Made by a program: the position numbers and the translations under genes. A stretch of 64,000 bases of DNA. Source: Atopobiaceae bacterium (GTDB lineage Bacteria > Actinomycetota > Coriobacteriia > Coriobacteriales > Atopobiaceae). Below, piece after piece: positions 8,332-16,496 of this stretch; positions within the stretch are counted from its first letter, which is position 1, and every line of letters starts with the position of its first letter. The stretch is from the NCBI GenBank assembly GCA_022482785.1, contig JAKVON010000011.1, forward strand, positions 20,288 through 84,287, in the 5' to 3' direction. The notes under the pieces are model-generated. The model saw only the letters and a program-made list of their open reading frames with translations, ran no database searches and was not told where the DNA came from.

Positions 8332-8729
8332 CGCATTCCCTCCTTAGTGACTTTGGCGTTCCCGCCATAAACCAATAGGACACTCTCTTGCATGCAAAAC
8401 CCCTCTCTCTGGAACTAGACCTACCTCCCCATGTGTAGGCACTGTGAACGAGTATAGGGAATGTGTCTGTTTTGTGTCTTGTCACTAACTGCGGACGGTA
8501 GTGATTTGTACGCGAATGAAAGTCGCTTGACTTTCGCGTAGTCGTGCATAGTAAAAAGATATATGCTATTCACGAACTGGTATACTAATAACAACAAATT
8601 GCTTACCGTATTAGTTATCTACCTGTATAAATAGCGAATAAATGCGCAGCTCCGACATTCCAAGTCACAGAATGTCGGAGCTGTCAACAATGAATATTCC
8701 AAAAATGCCAGCGAATAAAAAAGAAGCGG
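8332..8729. promoter_or_regulatory. AT-rich regulatory gap upstream of the mannose PTS operon
   Basis: 398 bases without a gene, much richer in A/T than the surroundings. On the minus strand a TATACT-like -10 (8451-8456) lies about 120 bases before manX. A palindrome TTGCATGCAA lies between it and the gene. An interrupted inverted repeat (TACGCG...CGCGTA with AAAGTC/GACTTT inside) spans 8509-8540. No sigma-54 -24/-12 pattern was seen. Confidence 0.6.
8648..8682 (-). terminator. Perfect 13-base hairpin after the M24 peptidase gene
   Basis: AGCTCCGACATTC and its exact complement are separated by a 9-base loop, about 50 bases past the peptidase stop. The following minus-strand bases (GCGCATTTATT) are only moderately T-rich, so termination is probable but not certain. 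Confidence 0.55.
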
Positions 8730-9857
8730 CTAGCAGGGAATACTCACGAGCTCGTGCGGTGAAGCCGTGAATGGCGCATAGCCCTGCTCGGTCACGACGC
8801 CGAAGTCCTCGAGTCGTATCCCGAACTTCCCGGGCAGGTAGATGCCCGGTTCGATGGTGACCACGGAGTTCGCGGGGATGACGTGGTCGTTGGTGCGGTT
8901 GAAGTAGGGGCGCTCGTGGATCTCGAGGCCCACCCCATGTCCCAGGCCGTGGTGATAGTAGTCGCCATAACCCGCCTCGGAGATGATCTTGACCGAGAGG
9001 GCGTGGACGTCCCTCCCGACGACGCCGGCATGGACTGCGGCCGCGCAGGTCTCGTGGGCCTCCCTCACGACGTCGTACACCTTGCGCTGCTCGGCGGAGG
9101 GCGCGCCCAGGCACACGGTGCGCGTCATGTCGGAGTGGTAGTCGTGATAGCCGGCCCCGTAGTCCATGACGATGAGGTCGCCCTCCCTGACCCTCGTCTC
9201 CCCGGGCTGCGCGTGCGGGTTTGCCCCGTTCGGGCCGGCCGCGATGATCGAGTCGAACGAGAGCGCGTCCGCGCCATGGCTGAGCATGTAGTTCTCGAGC
9301 TCGGCGCGAATCTCCTGCTCGGTCTGGCCTGGCTTCACGAAGGAGCAGATGTGCTCGAACGCGGCGTCGGTGATCGTCTGGGCATGGCGCATGAGCTCGA
9401 GCTCCGAGTCGTCCTTGACGCTGCGCAGGTCGAGGATGTCGCCGTGGAGGCGCGGCATGAGGCAGGCGGCGGAGGCACGGGCGAGCTCGGCTGCGAGGTC
9501 GTCGAAGAACGAGAGCGTGCAGGTGTCCTCGACGGCCACGACGCGGGCATGCGACGAGCGGATGCGCTGGGCGGCCCACCACGCGGGCTCGACGAGGTCC
9601 TCGTCGATCTTCCAGGGGGTGTCGGAGCCCAGCCTCTCGTGGAAGGTGTTGCAGTAGCGCGAGTCGGTGTGCAGGCAGAGCTCGTCGGCCGTCACGAAGG
9701 CGGTGTGCGCGGTCTCGAAGTCGAACAGCCGCTCTGCCCCCGTGAGCCAGCGCAGGTCGGGGTTGTTCCTCAGGATGACGGCGTCATAGCCGCGCGCTGA
9801 CATGATCTCCCTCAGGCGCGCGACGCGCGCGGCCGTCAGCTTCTTGTCCAATGACAT
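8730..9857 (-). CDS. M24 family Xaa-Pro aminopeptidase-like metallopeptidase
   Basis: A cytoplasmic dinuclear-metal peptidase expected to release N-terminal residues before proline. The 375-residue protein has a creatinase-type N-terminal domain and a C-terminal pita-bread domain. Metal-ligand motifs are VMDYGAGYHDYHSD (both aspartates), LGHGVG (His), TIEPG (Glu) and RLEDFG (Glu). Its ATG overlaps the end of the AroB-like gene by 22 bases. Gene order near efp/asp23/nusB, here interrupted by the PTS operon, resembles the aroQ/B-pepP-efp cluster of other Gram-positives. Confidence 0.93.
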   Translation of the reverse strand: MSLDKKLTAARVARLREIMSARGYDAVILRNNPDLRWLTGAERLFDFETAHTAFVTADELCLHTDSRYCNTFHERLGSDTPWKIDEDLVEPAWWAAQRIRSSHARVVAVEDTCTLSFFDDLAAELARASAACLMPRLHGDILDLRSVKDDSELELMRHAQTITDAAFEHICSFVKPGQTEQEIRAELENYMLSHGADALSFDSIIAAGPNGANPHAQPGETRVREGDLIVMDYGAGYHDYHSDMTRTVCLGAPSAEQRKVYDVVREAHETCAAAVHAGVVGRDVHALSVKIISEAGYGDYYHHGLGHGVGLEIHERPYFNRTNDHVIPANSVVTIEPGIYLPGKFGIRLEDFGVVTEQGYAPFTASPHELVSIPC

Positions 9858-10984
9858 GGTTCCTCTTTCCTTCGAGGTTGGTTGGGCGTGCTTGCGTCAA
9901 GCCGGGCATGCGCGGCGCACCAGGCGTCGAGGTGCTCGGACAGGAGCTCGTCGGGAACGGTCGTCCGCCTCACGCGGCCGACGGCGAGCGGGAGTGCGGG
10001 GAGGAAGCGGTTGGAGCGGCAGAACGCCTCCCCCTTGCAGGCCTCCAGCAGCTCGTCGGGGTCGAGAGAGGCCGGAACGGGCGCGAGGCCGAGGGCGTCG
10101 AGCATCTCGTCCTGGGCGAAGGCGAAGTCGGGGGCGGTGCCCTCGACGGCGACGGCGAGCCGGCCCTCGAAGCGCATGCCCTCGGCGAGGACCCGCGCGG
10201 CGTCGGCGTCGGGCCCCAGGAGCCTCGACAGCCCGCGCGCGAAGGTGAGGCCGTACTCGAGAGACTGCCGGATGGCCACCGAGGTGGACGAGGCGATTCG
10301 CCCGCGCCTCCGCGCCGTGTCGCCGAGCTGCTCGCACACGGCGTCCCACTCGCCGGCCGCCAGCTGGTCGAGATGGGCGGAGAGCACGTCGAGCGCGGCG
10401 TCGGAGTCTGCCACCGCGGTCTGGAGCATCGCGGCGCGGGCGCCCGGGACCCCCTCGGACGCGGAGATCGCGTCGGGGTCTGCGACGAGGACGCGCGGGA
10501 AGCCCGCCACGGCCACGCACGAGCGAAGGTCGCCGACGTCGAGAGGGCGGGGGCTCATCGGGGAGACGACGCAGGCCTCCTGGGTGGTGGCGACGAAGGC
10601 GAGGACCATGCCGGAGCACCATGCCCCGGCGACGAAGGAGGCCAGCGAGAGCAGGTCCCTGCCCCCCACCGCGACGAGCGCGTCGTCGCCCGTGAGGCCC
10701 TCGGCCGCGAGGGTCGCGAAGGCGCGGGAGGCCGCGTCGAGGCGACGGAGGGACGAGGCCTCGAACGGCATCGGGCTCACCAGGAACCCCGCATCGGTGA
10801 GGAGGCGGCGGCACCTCTCGACGAGCTCGGGCTCCTCGCCCTGCTCGAACGCCAGGCCGCACGCCCGGGGACGGCCCACGACGACATGGAGGTCCGCCCC
10901 GAGCCTGTCGAGCGCGCCCTGGCCGAGGCGCATGTCGCACGAGCCTTGGGGAAGCGGGACCGAGACCCTGCTCTGCTCGACCAC
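9836..10984 (-). CDS. Degenerate 3-dehydroquinate synthase-like protein, probably not catalytic
   Basis: A 382-residue intact frame aligning by eye with AroB. GGRDLLSLASFVAGAWCSGM matches the GGGVVGDLAGFVAATYMRG region, and RQSLEYGLTFARGLSRLLG matches the R..LNFGHTFGHAIE region. The two zinc-ligand histidines and the glutamate of that motif are replaced (GLTFARGLS), and the DSSVGGKTG nucleotide/phosphate loop is absent. The reading frame is undamaged, so this is divergence under some constraint or an early relic, not a simple frameshift. The start at GTG 10984 has GGGGAG nine bases before it. It sits between the prepilin peptidase and the M24 peptidase, where aroB lies in related genomes. A different sugar-phosphate-cyclase-fold role is possible. 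Confidence 0.65.
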   Translation of the reverse strand: MVEQSRVSVPLPQGSCDMRLGQGALDRLGADLHVVVGRPRACGLAFEQGEEPELVERCRRLLTDAGFLVSPMPFEASSLRRLDAASRAFATLAAEGLTGDDALVAVGGRDLLSLASFVAGAWCSGMVLAFVATTQEACVVSPMSPRPLDVGDLRSCVAVAGFPRVLVADPDAISASEGVPGARAAMLQTAVADSDAALDVLSAHLDQLAAGEWDAVCEQLGDTARRRGRIASSTSVAIRQSLEYGLTFARGLSRLLGPDADAARVLAEGMRFEGRLAVAVEGTAPDFAFAQDEMLDALGLAPVPASLDPDELLEACKGEAFCRSNRFLPALPLAVGRVRRTTVPDELLSEHLDAWCAAHARLDASTPNQPRRKEEPCHWTRS

Positions 10985-11011
10985 GATGCCCACTCCCCTT
11001 CCCGAAGACGA

Positions 11012-11032
11012 CGGCACTACCCTACCCCAACG
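11012..11032 (-). promoter_or_regulatory. Shared promoter-like motif, copy 1
   Basis: Contains GGTAGGGTAGTGCCG on the minus strand, 27 bases before the AroB-like start. 20 of 21 bases match the copy before dgt (28381-28401). TAGGGT may serve as a -10. Confidence 0.5.
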
Positions 11033-11043
11033 TCGCCCCCGTG

Positions 11044-11525
11044 TCAGGCAGGAGGCGAAAACGGGAGCGCCGCCAAGGCGACGAGGGCGAGGCCGGAGAG
11101 CCAGGGGGCGAAGGGGAAGGTCCGCCTGCCACGCGCGAGCGAGGCGGCCGCGCCCGCGAGGCAGGCGAGGGCGAAGGGGACGAGGGCGGCCGGGCCGAGC
11201 ACGCACGCCCAGGCCGCGAAGGTACTTGACGTCGCCCAGGCCCAACCCGTGGAACGCCCCGCAGCCGGCGCGCCCAGAGCTCGAGCGCCGTGCCGGCCAC
11301 CAGCGCGACGAGGGCGCAGGCGAGGCACGCCGGCGGGCTCGCGAGCCGGCACGAGACCGCCGCGTCCCATGGGAGGAGGGCCGGCCAGCCCGTGCCCGCC
11401 CAACGGAAGGACTGGAAGGCGAGGCCGACGAGGGACAGCGCCAGGCAGGCGGCGTTCGGGATCTGCCGCCGGGAGGCGTCGGCGCAGGAGGCCCAGACGG
11501 CCAGGGCGCAGGCGACGGCGAGCAT
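11044..11525 (-). pseudogene. A24 prepilin peptidase, broken by two +1 frameshifts
   Basis: Membrane aspartic protease family that trims type IV prepilins. The first frame starts MLAVACALAVWAS and holds the first-aspartate region DASRRQIPN. The second holds the catalytic GLGDVK motif. The third holds the last membrane segments (AAWACVLGPAALVPFALACLAG to the stop at 11044). Two extra bases, one in the CCCC at 11257-11260 and one in the GG at 11221-11222, separate them. Removing both restores a continuous protein of about 160 residues (roughly 200-250 is usual). The ATG overlaps the YqeG stop (ATGA). Either a recent pseudogene or two base-calling errors. Confidence 0.8.
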
Positions 11526-12049
11526 CAGCGTGCCTTGCCGAGAGGCTCCCCCTCGAGGAAGGGCCCCTCGAACAGGCGGAAGACATGGGTGTACCAGAGG
11601 TCGGTGGTCGACTGCGGGCGGACGAGGATGGTGCGGACGCCGGCGAGGTTGCCCGCCGCGACGTCGGTGAAGACCTGGTCGCCGATGAGCACGGCCTGCT
11701 CGGCGGGCACCCCGGCGCGCACCAGCGCGTGCGAGAGCGCGAAGGGGGCCGGCTTCATGGCGTGGTGCACCACGTCACAGCCGAGCTCGCGCGCGGACGA
11801 GACGATCTGCGCGGTGTGGAAGTTGTTCGTCACGAGGCAGAGCGACATGCCCCTCTCGCGGGCCGACTCGAGCCACGCCATGACCTCGGGTGGGGCCACG
11901 CGCGTGTCGCGGGGGACGCAGGTGTTGTCGCGGTCGAGCAGCACGCAGCGGATGCCGAGGTCGGCCAGGGCGTCGAGGTCCACGTCGGGAAGGCTCGGCG
12001 CGTGGCGCCAGGCGTCGAGGGGACCGCGCGGGCGGCCGTGCCCCCTCAC
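11525..12049 (-). CDS. YqeG family HAD IIIA-type phosphatase
   Basis: A 174-residue HAD-superfamily hydrolase. Motif I is LLDRDNTC (nucleophile aspartate), motif II CLVTNNF, a lysine lies in MKPAPFALS and motif IV is LIGDQVFTDVAAGN. The order and length match YqeG/PGP phosphatases. The physiological substrate in bacteria is unclear to me. Start GTG at 12049 overlaps the MltG stop (GTGA), and its stop overlaps the prepilin peptidase start. Confidence 0.9.
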   Translation of the reverse strand: MRGHGRPRGPLDAWRHAPSLPDVDLDALADLGIRCVLLDRDNTCVPRDTRVAPPEVMAWLESARERGMSLCLVTNNFHTAQIVSSARELGCDVVHHAMKPAPFALSHALVRAGVPAEQAVLIGDQVFTDVAAGNLAGVRTILVRPQSTTDLWYTHVFRLFEGPFLEGEPLGKAR

Positions 12050-13389
12050 TGCGACTGCTTCGCGTCGGAGATCGCCTGGAGGTGCTCGTCGTAGGTCTCG
12101 GAGAAGACGTGGCTCGTGTCCGTTATCCAGAAGTAGAGGTACTTCGTGTCGGACGGGGCGAGCGCCGCCTTGATCGAGGCGAGCGAGGACGAGCAGATGG
12201 GCGTCGGGGTGAGGCCGGCCGTGAGGTAGGTGTTGTAGGGGCTCGTGTCGCTGTGCAGCTCGTCGGCGGAGGGCGCGTGGCCCAGCGCGTAGGTGAGCGT
12301 CGCGTCCGACTGCAGGTAGTGAAGGTAGGCCTGCGAGTTGCTGAGGCGGTTGTAGAAGACGCTCGCGACCTTGGGACGGTCGTCGTCGGTCGTGGCCTCC
12401 TTCTCGACGATCGACGCGAGGGTGAGGATCTGGTAGTCGCTCATCGTGAGGCCGTAGGCGCTCTTGATCTTCTCCTCCGAGCCGGAGAAGTCCAGGCCCG
12501 CGACCTCGCTCTTGTACTGGTCGAGCATGGCCCTGATGGCCGTGTCGGCATTGATGGCCTTGCCGGAGAGGTAATAGGTCTTGGGGTACAGGAAGCCCTC
12601 GAGCGAGTCGTTCGCCACCCCCGAGAGGAACGGGTAGTCGGCGACGTAGTTCGAGGCCTTGGCCTGGGCCAGGAAGTCGCTCTGGGCGATGCCGAGCGAG
12701 CTCTCCGCCACCGCGGCCGTCTGCGTGACCGTGAGCCCCTCGGCGACCGTGAGCTTGCTGCCGGTCGCGTTCGGCCCCTCGATGAGCTGCTTCACCACCT
12801 CGGAGACGTCGGCCCCGGTGACGAACGTGTACGCGCCGCTCTTGAGCTTCTGGTCGGCGTTCTGCTTCTGGACCTCCTTGTAGAAGTCGTCGGAGCTCGA
12901 GATGACGCCGGCATCCTTGAGCTGCTTGGCGATCGCGGAGCCGCCCGAGCCCTCGGGGATGTCGACCTCGACTTGCTCTCCGGCCGCGATGGTGCTCTCG
13001 GCGGACGTGGCGTGGAAGCGCGGGAGCACGACGAAGACGACGAGCCCGACGATCACCGCCACCACGGCGACGAGGCCGGCCACGAAGGGGGCCTTGCCCT
13101 TGCTGGGGGTGCCCCTGCGGGCTGCGGCGCGTTGGGCCGAGGTGCGCGGCTTCGCGTTCATCGTGATGCTCGCCGTCCTGTCGGAGACCTGGCCGGACGA
13201 AGCGGCCCTCTTCGAGGTCCTGCGAGGCTGCTGGGGTCGCTGCGTCGAGGGACGCTGGGCGCGAGGCGCCGAGTGGGTGGAGGGGGCCTTCGCACGCTGG
13301 GCCGACGTTCGCTGGGCGGGAGCCTTCGCCCCCGTGGCCGGGGCGGAGAAGTGCGAGCCGGAACGCCCGGTCGTCGAATGCTGGGGCAT
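12046..13389 (-). CDS. mltG: Endolytic murein transglycosylase MltG
   Basis: Membrane-anchored enzyme that cuts nascent peptidoglycan glycan strands. The 447-residue protein has a disordered Ala/Pro/Gln/Thr-rich cytoplasmic N region (about 1-90) and one membrane segment at about 93-117. An extracellular YceG domain follows, with the catalytic glutamate in ASIVEKEA and the typical YNTY...GLTPTPICSSSLASIKAAL ending. It is longer than E. coli MltG because of the N-terminal tail. Overlaps ruvX by ATGA and yqeG by GTGA. Confidence 0.95.
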   Translation of the reverse strand: MPQHSTTGRSGSHFSAPATGAKAPAQRTSAQRAKAPSTHSAPRAQRPSTQRPQQPRRTSKRAASSGQVSDRTASITMNAKPRTSAQRAAARRGTPSKGKAPFVAGLVAVVAVIVGLVVFVVLPRFHATSAESTIAAGEQVEVDIPEGSGGSAIAKQLKDAGVISSSDDFYKEVQKQNADQKLKSGAYTFVTGADVSEVVKQLIEGPNATGSKLTVAEGLTVTQTAAVAESSLGIAQSDFLAQAKASNYVADYPFLSGVANDSLEGFLYPKTYYLSGKAINADTAIRAMLDQYKSEVAGLDFSGSEEKIKSAYGLTMSDYQILTLASIVEKEATTDDDRPKVASVFYNRLSNSQAYLHYLQSDATLTYALGHAPSADELHSDTSPYNTYLTAGLTPTPICSSSLASIKAALAPSDTKYLYFWITDTSHVFSETYDEHLQAISDAKQSQ

Positions 13390-13817
13390 CAGTTTCCCTT
13401 TCTCTGTCGCGCGTCGAGCCAGGCCTGGAGGAACAGCGACGCCGCCACCATGTCGACCTTGCCGCGCATGTCGCGCTCGCTCATGCCGAGCTCCCTCATC
13501 GAGCGCTTCGCCTCTGCCGAGGAGAGGCGCTCGTCACAGAACTCCAGCGGCAGGCCGGCGTCGCGCGCGATGGAGGCCGCCTGGGACTCGATGCGCCTGG
13601 CCTGGGGGCCCGGCTCGCCGGAGAGGCTCGTCGGACGGCCGCACACGAGGAGATCCGGCTCCCAGTCGGCCAGGACGTCCCGGAAGGGACGCGCGCCCGA
13701 GAGCACGTCGGGGGCGGCCAGCACGCAGACCGGCGTCGCGACGCGCCCGTCGGCGTCGCTCACCGCGACGCCGACGCGGACCTCCCCTATGTCGAGCGCG
13801 AGCGCCCTCACGACCAT
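13389..13817 (-). CDS. ruvX: RuvX/YqgF Holliday-junction resolvase-like nuclease
   Basis: A 142-residue RNase H-fold protein implicated in recombination and pre-16S rRNA maturation. Motifs: ALDIGEVRVGVAVSD (first catalytic Asp), LLVCGRPTSLSGEPG, FCDERLSSAEA (Glu) and a terminal KVDMVAASLFLQAWLD (last Asp). It lies 13 bases after alaS and overlaps mltG; alaS-ruvX-mltG is a conserved gene order in Gram-positive bacteria. Confidence 0.94.
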   Translation of the reverse strand: MVVRALALDIGEVRVGVAVSDADGRVATPVCVLAAPDVLSGARPFRDVLADWEPDLLVCGRPTSLSGEPGPQARRIESQAASIARDAGLPLEFCDERLSSAEAKRSMRELGMSERDMRGKVDMVAASLFLQAWLDARQRKGN

Positions 13818-13830
13818 CTCCCCGGACGGA

Positions 13831-16488
13831 CTACCCCTCGATTATCCCACGGGCGAGGGCGAGGGCGTCATCGATGCCGCCCGCGTCCCTTCCGCCCGCC
13901 TGTGCCATGTTGGGCCTGCCGCCGCCGCGGCCGCCGACCTTCTCGGCGATGGCCTTGATGACGGCCCCGGCGCCGAAGCCGGCCTTGACCGCGTCCTCCG
14001 TGCCGGCGGCGATGAGCGCGACCTTCCCGTCGGGCGTCCTGGTCGCGAGCACGCACGCCACCGGGCCGGCCACCTTGTCGCGGATCGTGTCCCAGGCCCC
14101 CCGCAGGTCGGCGGCCTCGAAGCCGTCGAAGCGGGCGAGCACGCAGGTGAACCCGTCGAGCTTGAGGGCATGCGAGATGGCATTGCCGACCTGGTCGGAG
14201 GCAGCCCCGGTGAGGGCGGCCCTGAGGCGCCGCTCGCCCTCCTTGAGCGCCTTCTGGCTCGCCTCGATGCGGGCGGGGACCTCGACCGGGCGGCACCTGA
14301 GCGCCGCGGCGGCGGCATCGAGGACGCCGAGGCGGCCGTTGACGTAGTCGATCGCGCCCTGGGAGGTCACGGCCTCGATTCGCCTGACGTCGGCCCCGAC
14401 CGAGCCCTCGGAGACGATCTTCACGAGCCCGATCTCCGCGGAGTTGCGGGCATGGGTGCCGCCGCAGAGCTCGCGGCTGAAGAGCCCGTCGCCCTCGCCC
14501 ACCGAGACGACGCGGACGACGTCGCCGTACTTCTCGCCGAACAGCGCGATGGCGCCGGAGGCCTTGGCCTCGTCGATGCCCATGACCTTGGTCACGACGG
14601 GCTTCGCGGCGACGATCTGGGCGTTGGCGATGCGCTCGACCTCGGCCAGCTCGGAGGGCTTGACGGCCTCGAAGTGGGTGAAGTCGAAGCGGAGCCGCTC
14701 GGGGGTGACCAGCGAGCCGGCCTGATGGACATGGTCGCCCAGCACCTGCTTGAGGGCCTGGTCGAGGAGGTGGGTCGCGGTGTGGTTGCGGCGGATCAGC
14801 TCGCGGCGGGAGCGGTCGACCGACGCCGTCACGACGCAGCCCTCCGCGAGCTCGCCCGAGGCGACCTCGCAGACATGGCTCACCAGCCCCTCGCGCACCT
14901 TCGTGTCGACGACGCGGAGGTCGAACCCGAGCCCGGCGAGGGTCCCCGTGTCTCCCACCTGCCCGCCCATCTCGGCGTAGAAGGGCGTCCTGTCGAGGAC
15001 GACCTCGATCTTCTCCCCCTGGTGCGCGCGCCTGGCCTCGCTGCCGTCTCGCACCATGGCGAGGACCTCGCACCCGCGCGCCTCGTCATGGTCGTACCCC
15101 ACGAACTCCGTCTTGCCGATGCGGTCGGAGAGGGTGAGCCAGACGTTGTTCGCGTTCGACCATGCCGTGTCCTTGACCTGGGCGCGACCGCGCTGGCGCT
15201 GCTCTTCCATGAGGCGGTCGAAGGCGCCCATGTCGACGGCGTGACCCGAGATCTGGGCGATCTCGCGCGTGAGGTCGATGGGGAAGCCGTAGGTGTCGTG
15301 GAGCGTGAAGGCGACCTCGCCGGGAAGGGCCTGCCCGGGCTCGAGCCCGTCCATGGCGTCGTCGAGGTAGGCCCTGCCCACCTCGAGGGTGGCCGAGAAG
15401 CGCTGCTCCTCGGCGCCGATGATGCCGTCCACGAGCGCGGCGCCCTCGACGAGCTCGGGATAGGCCGAGCCGAGCAGGCGCGTCGCCTCGTGGGCGTAGC
15501 CCGTGAGGAACGAGCCCTGGATGCCGAGGATGCGGCCGTGGTAGACGGCGCGCCGCAGCAGCCTGCGCAGCACGTAGCCGCGCCCCTCGTTCGAGGGCAG
15601 GATGCCGTCGGCGATCATGAACGTCACGGCGCGGGAGTGATCCGCGAGGATGCGCAGGCTGCGGTCGTCGGACGCGTCGGCGCCGTAGGTCTTGCCCGCC
15701 AGCCCCTCCCCCACGGAGATGAGGCCGCGAAGCAGGTCGCCGTCGTAGTTGGTGTGGGCATGCTGCATGATGGCGGCGATGCGCTCGAGGCCCATCCCCG
15801 TGTCGATGTTGCGATGGGGCAGGTCGACGAACGAGCCGTCCTTCTGGCGGTCGTACTGCGTGAAGACGAGGTTCCAGAACTCGAGGTAGCGGTCGCAGTC
15901 GCAGCCGGGCGCGCAGGTGGGCTTGCCGCAGCCGAACTCGGGGCCCTCGTCGAAGTAGATCTCCGAGCAGGGGCCGCAGGGGCCGGTGGGGCCGGCCGCC
16001 CAGAAGTTATCGTCGGCGCCCAGGCGCGAGATGTGGTCCTCGGGAACGCCGAGGGCGCGCCAGACGTCATGGCCCTCGTCGTCGTCGGTGTAGACGGTGA
16101 AGTAGAGGCGCTCGAGCGGGAGGCCCAGGTGCTCGGGGCTCGTGATGAACTCGAAGGCCCAGGCGCAGGCGTCGGCCTTGGTGTAGCCGCCGAACGAGAA
16201 ATTGCCGAGCATCTCGAAGAACGAGAGGTGGCGCGAGTCGCCGATGTTGTCGATGTCGTTGGTGCGCAGGCACTTCTGGCACGAGGTCGCGCCTATCTCG
16301 GCCATGGTCTTGGCGCCGAGGTAGTACTGCTTGAACTGGTTCATGCCCGCGTTGGCGAGCAGGAGCGAGGGGTCGTCGGGGACGAGGGAGGACGACGCGA
16401 CGCGGCGGCACCCCTTCCCCTCGAAGAAGGCGAGGAAGTCCTCGCGGATCTGGGCGGTGGTCATGGTCTTGTAGTCGGGCGTGCTCAT
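13831..16488 (-). CDS. alaS: Alanyl-tRNA synthetase
   Basis: Charges tRNA-Ala. The 885-residue protein has all domains in order. A class II catalytic core starts IREDFLAFFEGKGC; the tRNA-recognition domain follows. The editing domain has HTATHLLDQAL and the zinc-binding CGGTHARNSAEIG. Last are a coiled coil and a glycine-rich DHHA1/C-Ala domain (VGGRGGGRPNMAQAGG). I chose ATG 16488 because GAGGAG lies six bases upstream; an ATG at 16500 overlaps the preceding stop but has no ribosome site. No T-box leader is visible, since the gene follows an upstream gene by 8 bases. Confidence 0.97.
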   Translation of the reverse strand: MSTPDYKTMTTAQIREDFLAFFEGKGCRRVASSSLVPDDPSLLLANAGMNQFKQYYLGAKTMAEIGATSCQKCLRTNDIDNIGDSRHLSFFEMLGNFSFGGYTKADACAWAFEFITSPEHLGLPLERLYFTVYTDDDEGHDVWRALGVPEDHISRLGADDNFWAAGPTGPCGPCSEIYFDEGPEFGCGKPTCAPGCDCDRYLEFWNLVFTQYDRQKDGSFVDLPHRNIDTGMGLERIAAIMQHAHTNYDGDLLRGLISVGEGLAGKTYGADASDDRSLRILADHSRAVTFMIADGILPSNEGRGYVLRRLLRRAVYHGRILGIQGSFLTGYAHEATRLLGSAYPELVEGAALVDGIIGAEEQRFSATLEVGRAYLDDAMDGLEPGQALPGEVAFTLHDTYGFPIDLTREIAQISGHAVDMGAFDRLMEEQRQRGRAQVKDTAWSNANNVWLTLSDRIGKTEFVGYDHDEARGCEVLAMVRDGSEARRAHQGEKIEVVLDRTPFYAEMGGQVGDTGTLAGLGFDLRVVDTKVREGLVSHVCEVASGELAEGCVVTASVDRSRRELIRRNHTATHLLDQALKQVLGDHVHQAGSLVTPERLRFDFTHFEAVKPSELAEVERIANAQIVAAKPVVTKVMGIDEAKASGAIALFGEKYGDVVRVVSVGEGDGLFSRELCGGTHARNSAEIGLVKIVSEGSVGADVRRIEAVTSQGAIDYVNGRLGVLDAAAAALRCRPVEVPARIEASQKALKEGERRLRAALTGAASDQVGNAISHALKLDGFTCVLARFDGFEAADLRGAWDTIRDKVAGPVACVLATRTPDGKVALIAAGTEDAVKAGFGAGAVIKAIAEKVGGRGGGRPNMAQAGGRDAGGIDDALALARGIIEG

Positions 16489-16496
16489 GGTTCTCC

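Noticed and set aside
8246..8485. Short minus-strand frame in the PTS upstream region
   Set aside because: Overlaps the manX start, lacks a ribosome site and has no family resemblance.
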